Assembly: GCA_903895005.1 (NCBI GenBank)
Contig: CAITSH010000166.1
Coordinates: 1 to 33,493, forward strand
Source: an uncultured Pseudomonadota bacterium
Lineage (GTDB): Bacteria > Pseudomonadota > Gammaproteobacteria > Burkholderiales > SG8-39
DNA length: 33,493 nucleotides
Direction: 5' to 3'
This document shows, piece after piece, positions 1-6,955 of the stretch (position 1 is the stretch's first letter; every line of letters begins with the position of its first letter). A program made the translations under genes and the position numbers. A model generated the notes under the pieces. The model was not told where the DNA came from. It saw nothing but the letters and a program-made list of their open reading frames with translations, and searched no databases.

Positions 1-1126
1 CGGTGCGGCTTTTCAGGAAGGCGTTGCGCAGGTCGCGTGTCGCCCCTGATGCGTGATAGACCTCGCCGTACAGGCGCGCCGTCAGTTGCACGCGCGCGGT
101 GCGCAGGTAGCGGGCCTTCTGGTAGGCGAGGAAGGCGGTGGCGAAGTCGCCGCCATTCCCCTCGAGTTTTTCGGCAAGGCATACCGCGTCCTCCATTGCC
201 ATTGCCGCGCCTTGCGCAAGGTATTGCAGCATCGGGTGGGCGGCATCGCCAAGCAGGGTCACGCGGCCGCGGGTCCAGTCGCGTATTGGTTCGCGGTCGC
301 ACAGCACCCACATGCGCCAGGAGTCTATTTTCTCGAGCATGCCGCGTACCTCGGGGCAGGTCGCCTTGAAGCGCTGGTGCAACTCTTCCGGATCGCCGAA
401 GCTGTCCCAGCCTTCCTCGTAACGGTCGCTGTGGAATACAGCAACCAGGTTGAAGAGCTCGCCGCGTCGCAGCGGATAGTGCACTAGGTGGGTTTTTTCG
501 CCCGCCCAGAGCACCATCGAATTGCGCAGGTTGGCTTTGGGCACTTCCGCAATAGGCAGCACTGCGCGATAGGCGATGTGTCCGGACACGCGCGGTTTGC
601 CGTCGCCGACAATGGACTCGCGCACCGTGGACCACAGCCCGTCGGCGCCGATCAGCGCCGCTCCTTCAAAGGTGTCGCCGTTTTGCATTCCGATGCTGAC
701 CCGGTCGCCGTGCTCGGTGAAACTGACCATCTTTTGAGAAGCGCTGAGCGTGATGAGTGGCGAAGCCCGGCATGCGTCCAGCAGCGCATTGTGCAGGTCG
801 GCGCGGTGGATAAGGCCGTAAGTCTGGCCGAAGCGCTTGCGAAAGGTCTCGCCTGCGGGCATGCGCGAGACCAGTTCGCCGGTGACGCTGTCGCGTACTT
901 CCAACTCGTCCGGAAACGCGGCGATGTCGTTCACCGCGGAGGTGACGCCGAGTTTCTCGAACATCATGAATGCGTTGGGGCCCAGCTGTATGCCGGCACC
1001 GATTTCCTTAAACTCGCTCGCTTGCTCAAATACATGCGAAGGGTATCCCTTATGGGCGAGTGCCAGCGCGGCGGCAATGCCGCCGATTCCGCCGCCGACA
1101 ATCAAAACGGGAAGTGCAGCTGCCAT
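1..1126 (-). CDS. 3-hydroxybenzoate 6-monooxygenase-like FAD monooxygenase (3' end cut by window edge)
   Basis: Group A flavoprotein hydroxylase. The closest family I recognise is 3-hydroxybenzoate 6-hydroxylase, which uses NADH and O2 to turn 3-hydroxybenzoate into gentisate; salicylate hydroxylases are close relatives. The reading frame is open from the ATG at 1126 to the window edge, giving about 375 residues, so roughly 20 C-terminal residues are missing compared with the usual 395-400. Seen in the translation: an N-terminal dinucleotide-binding motif VGGGIGG (about residues 10-16), the GADG motif in the middle, and the GDAAHP FAD-ribityl motif followed by QGAAMAMEDA. The start is supported by AAGGAG eight bases upstream. 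The gene lies behind gentisate dioxygenase, which fits its product being gentisate, but an intrinsic terminator separates the two, so it may have its own promoter. Substrate specificity is inferred from family and neighbour. Confidence 0.85.
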   Translation of the reverse strand, partial: MAAALPVLIVGGGIGGIAAALALAHKGYPSHVFEQASEFKEIGAGIQLGPNAFMMFEKLGVTSAVNDIAAFPDELEVRDSVTGELVSRMPAGETFRKRFGQTYGLIHRADLHNALLDACRASPLITLSASQKMVSFTEHGDRVSIGMQNGDTFEGAALIGADGLWSTVRESIVGDGKPRVSGHIAYRAVLPIAEVPKANLRNSMVLWAGEKTHLVHYPLRRGELFNLVAVFHSDRYEEGWDSFGDPEELHQRFKATCPEVRGMLEKIDSWRMWVLCDREPIRDWTRGRVTLLGDAAHPMLQYLAQGAAMAMEDAVCLAEKLEGNGGDFATAFLAYQKARYLRTARVQLTARLYGEVYHASGATRDLRNAFLKSRT

Positions 1127-1198
1127 GCTTGTCTCTCCTTAAGCGCCGGTTTGTATCCGGACGTTTGTTTGCAAGTTGTTTTACCGAAGCTGCGCGCG

Positions 1199-1225
1199 AA
1201 AAAAAGGCCGGCGTTGAAGCCGGCC
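1199..1225 (-). terminator. Intrinsic terminator after gentisate dioxygenase
   Basis: Read on the minus strand, a perfect 7-bp stem GGCCGGC/GCCGGCC with a 6-base loop is followed directly by seven T residues. It lies 25 bases past the stop codon of the dioxygenase gene and before the monooxygenase start at 1126. This is a textbook rho-independent terminator, so it should end or attenuate the transcript coming from the dctP direction. Confidence 0.85.
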
Positions 1226-1250
1226 CTTTCACGCAAGCGTGCGGATCGGC

Positions 1251-2291
1251 TCAGATCACTTCACGCCACAGGTCAAGCGCCTGCTGCACCGGGCGGTCCG
1301 AGAAGCTGAACAGCACGGCCTCGTCGTCGGCTTCGAGCGTGTATGGCATCCAGGACGGGCAGACGAACACGTCGCGCGGACCGAAGGAAAAACTCTGGCC
1401 GTTGATGACGGCGCGGCCCTTGCCCTCGACCACGGCATAGACCGTGGAGTCGGTGGAGCGATAGGGCTTGCCCTTGAAGCCCTTGGGCAGCAATTGCATG
1501 AAGGTGCCTATGGTCGGCATGGCCCATTCGCCGGTGACCGGGTTGGTGTATTGCAGCTTGTAGCCCCAGCAGGCATGCGGATCGTGCCCACGCTGCATGG
1601 TCTCGAGCGCTTCGCGCGTGCGGCCGTAGGGGTACCAGAACAGCGGCGAGGTGCGGCTCTTGGCCTTGTACTCCACCGGCTTCATGGTATTGCCGAAGAC
1701 CGCCAGGTTGTCGCCCTCGGTGCGGTCGGTGTGCTGCATTTCCTCGCTCGGGCGCTCAAGGAATTGCGCATCCAGCAACTCGACAATGGGCACGTCGAGC
1801 CCGTCCATCCAGACCATCGGTTCGTTCGACGGATTCCCATGGTCGTGAAAGCACCAGGAGGGCGTGATGACAAAGTCGCCGACATTCATCGTGACCTTCT
1901 CGCCGTCAACGGCGGTGTAGGCGCCGCCGCCTTGAAGGATGAAGCGTAGCGCCGATTGCGAGTGGCGGTGGGCGGGTGCGACCTCGCCCGGCATGATCAT
2001 CTGCAGGCCGGCGTAAAGGCTATGGGTGATGCGCGAGCGGCCGCGCAGGCCCGGGTTCTCGAGCACCAGCACGCGTCGTTCGGCTTCCTTGGCGGTGATC
2101 AGTTCGCCCGCTTCCTTGATCCAGGGCCAGACCGTGTCCCACTTCCACAGGTAGGGCTTGCACGGCGTGTTGGGCAGTGCCGTCACCAGGTTGTGGAGAA
2201 CCTCCCACAGCGGGGTGACATTGGCCTTGTCGATCTTGTCGTAAAACGCCTTGCGCTCGGCGGCAACATTGGGTTGCAGGACTGCTGACAT
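1251..2291 (-). CDS. Gentisate 1,2-dioxygenase (bicupin)
   Basis: Non-haem Fe(II) ring-cleavage dioxygenase that opens gentisate to maleylpyruvate in the cytoplasm. The product has 346 residues, the usual size for the family. The N-terminal cupin carries the metal-site stretch PAHRHSQSALRF (two His) with a further HDHGN His pair about 40 residues on; a second cupin lies in the C-terminal half. These features match gentisate and salicylate 1,2-dioxygenases, which cannot be told apart with certainty by eye. An in-frame ATG lies upstream at 2378, but the start at 2291 is chosen because AAGGAGG sits at the right distance before it and the protein then begins like family members. It lies downstream of the thioesterase gene in the same direction and ends at a strong terminator. 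Confidence 0.92.
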   Translation of the reverse strand: MSAVLQPNVAAERKAFYDKIDKANVTPLWEVLHNLVTALPNTPCKPYLWKWDTVWPWIKEAGELITAKEAERRVLVLENPGLRGRSRITHSLYAGLQMIMPGEVAPAHRHSQSALRFILQGGGAYTAVDGEKVTMNVGDFVITPSWCFHDHGNPSNEPMVWMDGLDVPIVELLDAQFLERPSEEMQHTDRTEGDNLAVFGNTMKPVEYKAKSRTSPLFWYPYGRTREALETMQRGHDPHACWGYKLQYTNPVTGEWAMPTIGTFMQLLPKGFKGKPYRSTDSTVYAVVEGKGRAVINGQSFSFGPRDVFVCPSWMPYTLEADDEAVLFSFSDRPVQQALDLWREVI

Positions 2292-2455
2292 GGTTCCTCC
2301 TTGTCTGGGTACATCGGTGCTCCTATCCGTGGAGCGCTTGCTGTGATGGATTTTCCGCCTTAGTCGGGTGCTTCGCAACCTTGACTGGCGAATCGACCCA
2401 TGCGGACCTGCGGGCGTGCTTTGCCTTTGTTTTGGCGCCGTTTTTCCTGGATTGC

Positions 2456-2904
2456 CTAGGTTTTCGCTTCTTCGACGGATTCAGGTGCCGTTTCCACGAC
2501 AAAGGCCTGTATGCGCCCGCGCAGCGCATCGGGTACCGGGATGGCCTTGTAGGTTTCGAGCGAAAAAATACACACACTGTGGCGTGCCTTGAGGCAGACA
2601 CGATCGCCAATGGTGGCGTGGTAGGCGAGATCGATCGCGCTGTTGCGGATGCGCACAACGGACAACTCAATTTTCAGCTTGTCGCCAAAAAAGGCCGGGC
2701 TGATGAAATCGCACTGCATGCTCACCGTGGGCGCGCCGATGCGCTTTTCATCAGGAAATCGGCGTAGCGCTCGTCCAGTCCGTCGTTGAACCAGGCCTCC
2801 ATGGCCTGGTGCAGCAGGTCAAAGAGGCGTGGAAAATAGGCGATGCCGGCCGGATCGCAATGCGAGAACAGCACGGGGTACTCAACGGTAAAGGTCTTGG
2901 CCAT
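2456..2904 (-). pseudogene. 4-hydroxybenzoyl-CoA thioesterase-like gene with a one-base frameshift
   Basis: Hotdog-fold acyl-CoA thioesterase split between two frames. From the ATG at 2904 the first 53 codons give a typical 4HBT N-terminus with SHCDPAGIAYFPR, placing the catalytic Asp at residue 17 as in the classical 4-hydroxybenzoyl-CoA thioesterase. After LMK the frame runs into SASARPR and a TGA at 2722. The rest of the family, from KRIGAPTVS through QCDFISPAFFGDKL to the stop at 2456, continues in the other frame. One extra A in the four-A run (2745-2748 on the plus strand) restores a 149-residue protein, close to the usual length. The downstream part could restart at a GTG (2725) that overlaps the TGA. 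It could be a true mutation, a population variant or a consensus error. The expected role is release of a hydroxyaryl acid from its CoA ester. Confidence 0.85.
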
Positions 2905-2924
2905 ACGTGATTCCGTTTCTATTA

Positions 2925-2996
2925 CAAAAAGCGGGGCAAAAAGCGGGGCAAAAAGCGGGGCAAAAAGCAGGGCAATAAGCGGGGCGAAAAGCCGCG
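2925..2996. repeat. Array of six 12-bp tandem repeats
   Basis: On the plus strand the unit CAAAAAGCGGGG occurs three times exactly (2925-2960). It is followed by one copy with one change, one with one change, and a decayed sixth (2985-2996). The array lies between the iorA1 stop and the thioesterase start, in the presumed leader of the thioesterase. Identity falls off toward the iorA1 side, as expected for recent slippage expansion at the thioesterase side. Confidence 0.9.
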
Positions 2997-3056
2997 GTGC
3001 CTGCGGGGCGCCGCAGCGAAAAGTCCGGCAGTGTAACGCTTCCGGTCGAGGCGGTT

Positions 3057-5228
3057 TCAGGCCGGTTGTAACAGCCCGATAAAGGCGCCGCGCAACTTCG
3101 CCTTGAGGCGGTCCCACGCGCCGGCGTTCTGCACGATCTCGGCACGGTAAAAGCTCGGGCACAGGATGGCCGCGTGCGCCACTTCGCCGCACAAGCCGCA
3201 GCCGACGCAGGCGTTGTTCACATGCGCCACCGGGTCGACCTTGAGCGGGTCGGTCGAGGGTTTCACCGTCAGCGACGGGCAGCCCGACAGGCGTATGCAC
3301 GAGTGGTCGCCCGAGCAGGTGTCCTCATCGACGCCAAAGCGGGTGCGCACCACGCGCTCGCCCCGCTTGAGCAGCGCGGCAAGAATAGGCCGGATACGGC
3401 GCTGGCGCTCAAGCTGGCATTCGGCCTCGGCGATGATCACCTTGAGCCCGGGCTCGGGCGAGGCGAAGGCCTCGCGCAGCGTCTGCGCCATCTCGGCGAC
3501 CTTGTAGGTGTAGACGTTGCGCAGCCACGTGACGCCGGCGCCGCGAAGCGTGTTCTCTATGCTGCGGTCGCTGTGCACGGCGCTTTTTTCCTGTGCGAGG
3601 TCGCGTGCGCGGGCGTTCGGCGTGGACACCACGTTCTGTGTGCCGGTGGCCGAGGTGTAGCCGTTTTTCATGATGACCAGCACCGTGTCGCCGCCGTTGA
3701 GCAGGTTCGAGGCGACGCCCGACAGCATGCCGTTATGCCAGAAGCCGCCGTCACCCATGATGGCCATGGGGCGCTTGGACATCATCGGCCCGACGCCGGC
3801 CGAACTGGCGAGGCTCATGCCGTAGCCAAGAATGGTGTTGCCCTGTGAAAACGGTTCGAAGGTGGCGAATGAATGGCAGCCGATGTCGGCGGATACGTGC
3901 GGCTCACCGATGTCGCGTTTTGCCAGTTTCATCGCCGCGAACACCGGCCGCTCGGGGCAGCCGATGCAAAAGGCCGGCGGCCGCGCGGGAATGACGGCAC
4001 CCAGCAGCGCACCGGCACGCGAGCGCACCGCGTCGGCGCCTTCCAGCCAGAGCATGCCGCTTGATGTATCGAGATGGGCGGCATGCTTGGCGACAAAGCG
4101 CGCGAGGCCGCGCACGATCACTTCGGACGTGTATTCGCCGGCCATGGCCAGCATGTCCTTGCCGTGCAGTCGCGTATTTGCAAGATGCTCAAGGCCTGCT
4201 TCGCTCGCGGCGCGGCGCAGTGTGGTGGCGATATCCTGCTCGATGTACTCGGGCATGCCTTCCTCAACCACAATGACAGCGCGCTTGCCGGTGCAAAAGC
4301 CGGTGATCTCTTCCGGTACCAGGGGATAGACGACGTTGAGCGCGAGGATCGGTATGCGGCTGTTGCCAAAGTCGTCGGCCAGGCCGAGCAGGCGCAGGGC
4401 GCGTTGCAGGGTGTTGTAAAGGCCGCCCTGGCAGATGATGCCGAGCGAGGCTTCGTCGCCGGCAAAGGTCTCGTTGAGTTTGTGCTCTGCGATAAAGCGT
4501 CGCGCCGCCGGCATGCGCACCTCGGCCTTGAGCTTTTCCTGCTTGAAGGTCGCCGGCGGGTGCGAGAGGCGGTCGTAGTTGAACGCGGGCGGCCCGTCAA
4601 AGCGGTGGCGCGTCGAGACGACCGGCGCGACGTTTTCCTTCGCGACAAAGCTGCCGTGCAGGTGGCAGGCGCGTATGCGCAGCTCCATCATCACCGGCGA
4701 ATTGGTTGCTTCCGAAAGGGCAAAGCCCTTGTCGACCATGTTGACGATGGTGGTGAGGTTGGGACGCGGGTCGAGCATCCACATCTGCGACTTCATGGCA
4801 AAGGCGTGGCTGCGTTCGAGCGCGATGCTGGCGCCCTCGCCGTAATCTTCGCCCAGGACGATCAGCGCGCCGCCCACCACGCCGGCGGTGGAGAGGTAGG
4901 TCAGCGCATCGGAGGCAACGTTGGTGCCGACCACGGACTTCCAGGTCACCGCGCCGCGCGCCGGGTAGTTGATGGAGGCGCCGAGCATGGCTGCGGCCGA
5001 AGCTTCGTTGGTACAGGCCTCGACATGCACGCCCAGCGTGTCCAGGTAATCGCGCGCCTGCACCATCACATCGAGCAGGTGGGACACCGGCGCCCCCTGG
5101 TAACCACCGACGTAGGACACGCCCGATTGCAACAGGGCCTTGGTGACGGCGAGTATGCCTTCGCCGTGGAAAGTTTGACCCTCACCCAGTTTGAGCGACT
5201 CTATTTCGGCGGAGAAGGAACGTTCCAT
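3057..5228 (-). CDS. iorA: Indolepyruvate:ferredoxin oxidoreductase alpha-type subunit, copy 1
   Basis: Thiamine-diphosphate and Fe-S subunit of a 2-oxoacid:ferredoxin oxidoreductase that decarboxylates an aryl 2-oxo acid and passes the acyl group to CoA. The product has 723 residues. The N-terminal half has the pyruvate-synthase-like Pyr fold (YVGGYQGAPVSH). CIGCPERP and SADIGCHSF lie near the middle, and the ThDP motif GDGGFWHNG begins at about residue 492. A C-terminal ferredoxin-like region has Cys at about 638, 644, 650 and at 674, 677, 680, 690. The first Cys set is CSGDHSC...GC, spaced C-x5-C-x5-C rather than as a canonical 4Fe-4S motif; the same spacing is seen in the other copy here. 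The gene follows iorB after 122 bases that hold a fossil iorA 5' end and a hairpin. True substrate is unknown: indolepyruvate, phenylpyruvate or an arylglyoxylate are possible. Confidence 0.9.
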   Translation of the reverse strand: MERSFSAEIESLKLGEGQTFHGEGILAVTKALLQSGVSYVGGYQGAPVSHLLDVMVQARDYLDTLGVHVEACTNEASAAAMLGASINYPARGAVTWKSVVGTNVASDALTYLSTAGVVGGALIVLGEDYGEGASIALERSHAFAMKSQMWMLDPRPNLTTIVNMVDKGFALSEATNSPVMMELRIRACHLHGSFVAKENVAPVVSTRHRFDGPPAFNYDRLSHPPATFKQEKLKAEVRMPAARRFIAEHKLNETFAGDEASLGIICQGGLYNTLQRALRLLGLADDFGNSRIPILALNVVYPLVPEEITGFCTGKRAVIVVEEGMPEYIEQDIATTLRRAASEAGLEHLANTRLHGKDMLAMAGEYTSEVIVRGLARFVAKHAAHLDTSSGMLWLEGADAVRSRAGALLGAVIPARPPAFCIGCPERPVFAAMKLAKRDIGEPHVSADIGCHSFATFEPFSQGNTILGYGMSLASSAGVGPMMSKRPMAIMGDGGFWHNGMLSGVASNLLNGGDTVLVIMKNGYTSATGTQNVVSTPNARARDLAQEKSAVHSDRSIENTLRGAGVTWLRNVYTYKVAEMAQTLREAFASPEPGLKVIIAEAECQLERQRRIRPILAALLKRGERVVRTRFGVDEDTCSGDHSCIRLSGCPSLTVKPSTDPLKVDPVAHVNNACVGCGLCGEVAHAAILCPSFYRAEIVQNAGAWDRLKAKLRGAFIGLLQPA

Positions 5229-5243
5229 AGATGCTTATCGTCC

Positions 5244-5348
5244 TTATCTGACTGACTCGGGGGATTTAAGGGGGGCATCGCCCCCTTTGGGAAACAGGCC
5301 TTCACCCAGCTTGGGTGACTCTATTTCTGCACAGAAGGAACGTTCCAA
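5244..5348 (-). pseudogene. Fossil 5' end of a third iorA copy (34-codon open frame)
   Basis: Two bases after the iorB stop codon, a frame starting at TTG 5348 and ending at TAA 5244 begins LERSFCAEIESPKLGEG. This matches 14 of the first 17 residues of the adjacent IorA (MERSFSAEIESLKLGEG). The matching DNA (5301-5347) is offset by exactly 120 bases from 5181-5227 in iorA1, with 40 of 47 bases identical by my count. Five differing codons are synonymous (GCC/GCA, TCG/TCA, AAA/AAG, GAG/GAA, GGT/GGC). After residue 17 the frame leaves the IorA sequence. It is best read as the remnant of a diverged, formerly functional iorA copy. Translation of the 34-codon frame is possible but not shown. Confidence 0.75.
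5268..5288 (-). other. GC-rich hairpin upstream of iorA1
   Basis: On the minus strand GGGGGC and GCCCCC pair around a GAT loop, with AA/TT pairs outside a single bulged C. No T-run follows, so it is not a standard terminator. It lies in the iorB-iorA1 spacer inside the fossil reading frame and could act as an RNA-stabilising or attenuating element. Confidence 0.5.
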
Positions 5349-5350
5349 AC

Positions 5351-6943
5351 TCAGGCTGCCTTGTTAGCCGCGGGCCGCTTCATGAACTGTATGGTCTTGG
5401 CCTTGGGCGGCAGCGGTGTGATGCCGTGAGTGGCCAGCGTGCCCTCAAGCGCGCGTCCCTCAGGATCGGCCAGGGCTGCTTCGCGTGCCTTGCGTATGGC
5501 CTGGGCGCGCGACTGGTCGCTGTCGAAGTTCGCACCGTTGACGGTGTTGTCCACCACCATGGTGTCCAGAATGCGCAGGAAATTATCCTTGCCGCGTCGA
5601 TGGGTGTCTCCATAGCCCTTGATAAGGCGACCGCACAGCGCAATTTCAAGCGCGAGTCCATTGCTTGCCGCCGGGCTGCGCTCGGCCGCGCCGGTAACAG
5701 CCTTGAGCCAGCGTGTGATCAGCGCCTGTTCCTCGCCGTAGCGCGCGGTCATGCGCCGCAGCGGGCGCAGCCACGCAAGGCTGCGCAGCGTCAAATAGCC
5801 GAACATGCTGGTGGTCTTCACGTACAGGCCGACGTTGAGCTTGTGCGTGAGGCCGTGCTTTTTGGCAAACGCCAGAAAGCCGCGCGACAGCGGGCCGGGC
5901 AGCAGTGCCGCCATTTCTTCCACGCCGGGCTTGAGGTATTCGATGATGTGCACCGGCTCGTCGGGCTTGGCCTGGACTTCCTTGCGCACACGCTCAAAGC
6001 GGCTTTTGCGCGACTTGAGGTCGGCGACGCGGATGACGTCCTCGTAGCACATCCACAAGGCGAGAAAGCGGCCGGTCTCACTGGTCAGCGTGTACTCGTC
6101 ACCATCGAGGCGCAGCACCGGTTCGAGACGGTCGAGGTAAAGGTCGGCGTAGGCGGTGTCCTGGAAGTCACGGCAGCGCGCCACGCCTTCCTCGAGCATC
6201 TTGTGGGTTGCGGCGGGGAAGGTTGCGCGCACACGATCGGCTGGAGAGCCTCGCCAGACGGGCATTTCCAGCTGGTGGCCCTGGCGCGTGCCGGCGGCTG
6301 CGTGATCGAATGCGGTGGCAAAGCCGCGCAGGCTGGCCTCAGCGCCCTTGCCCATTTTACGGATCGCGTCTTCACAGGCGGCACGCGGCAGCGGCAGCGC
6401 ACCGGAGCCGGCGAGGGCGCCGAACAGCACGGCACTGATCACCGTGCCTGACCTGGTGGCGATTTCGGCCATGTCAAAGAGGATGGCGCGCTTGGAAAGT
6501 TCCCCCGCGGCCTTGACGATCTTGTCGCTGTCAAAGCGGCCGTCGCCCATCTGCATCTTCTCCACCGTGGTGTAGATGCGGTGGTTGGAGGCGATGAGCG
6601 TGGTGCGATCGGCGGTGACAAAGCCGTTGAGCATTGCGCGGCCGGCTTCGAGCAGTTCCGAGGCGACCATCACATCAACGTAACCCGGTGCAGGCGTCAG
6701 TGTCATGACCGGCAGGCGTCCGCCGAGATCGCTGATGCGCGCCGGATAGAGCTCGACGTAATAGGTGGTCGCGCCGGTGCGCTGAGCGACGCCGGGGATC
6801 GAGGTCGATTGCACCGGGAAGTCCTGGGACGTGGCTGCGGCGATGATCCAGTCGGCGAGTACGCCGCCGCCTTCACCGCCCAGTGCGGCGACGAGAATCG
6901 ACAGGGGACGATCGGGAAGGGCTTTGGGGGATGTGCTTGTCAT
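5351..6943 (-). CDS. iorB: Indolepyruvate:ferredoxin oxidoreductase beta-type subunit (large form)
   Basis: Partner subunit of IorA. The product has 530 residues, far longer than the roughly 200-residue archaeal IorB, and so belongs to the large proteobacterial form. Residues about 15-200 are the POR gamma-type domain with LVAALGGEGGGVLADW and STSIPGVAQRTGATTYY. The remaining 300 or so residues correspond to the extra C-terminal domain of the large form (DUF6537 as I recognise it), with LEPVLRLDGDEY and KGYGDTHRRGKDNF. It starts 12 bases after the iorA2 stop. The SD sequence is poor, suggesting coupling to iorA2 translation. It is the only beta gene between two alpha genes, so it may serve both. 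No ferredoxin gene is nearby. Confidence 0.9.
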   Translation of the reverse strand: MTSTSPKALPDRPLSILVAALGGEGGGVLADWIIAAATSQDFPVQSTSIPGVAQRTGATTYYVELYPARISDLGGRLPVMTLTPAPGYVDVMVASELLEAGRAMLNGFVTADRTTLIASNHRIYTTVEKMQMGDGRFDSDKIVKAAGELSKRAILFDMAEIATRSGTVISAVLFGALAGSGALPLPRAACEDAIRKMGKGAEASLRGFATAFDHAAAGTRQGHQLEMPVWRGSPADRVRATFPAATHKMLEEGVARCRDFQDTAYADLYLDRLEPVLRLDGDEYTLTSETGRFLALWMCYEDVIRVADLKSRKSRFERVRKEVQAKPDEPVHIIEYLKPGVEEMAALLPGPLSRGFLAFAKKHGLTHKLNVGLYVKTTSMFGYLTLRSLAWLRPLRRMTARYGEEQALITRWLKAVTGAAERSPAASNGLALEIALCGRLIKGYGDTHRRGKDNFLRILDTMVVDNTVNGANFDSDQSRAQAIRKAREAALADPEGRALEGTLATHGITPLPPKAKTIQFMKRPAANKAA

Positions 6944-6955
6944 GGCGTGCTCGAA

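Noticed and set aside
2745..2748. Programmed -1 ribosomal frameshift in the thioesterase
   Set aside because: The site reads ATG AAA AGC. Slipping back would pair the Lys tRNA with GAA, and no stimulatory hairpin is evident. A simple one-base deletion or base-calling error is more likely.
2925..2996. CRISPR array
   Set aside because: The 12-bp units are head-to-tail with no unique spacers and no cas genes are nearby.
2722..3300. Long minus-strand open frame running through the 12-bp array into the thioesterase start
   Set aside because: The 12-bp unit is a multiple of three, so the frame stays open through the array. The upstream part overlaps the end of iorA1 and has no family character. 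Only the part from 2904 is thioesterase.
4074..5255. 393-codon plus-strand frame opposite iorA1
   Set aside because: It is a shadow of the antisense frame in GC-rich coding DNA, with low-complexity His/Gly/Val/Asp/Ala composition and no motif.
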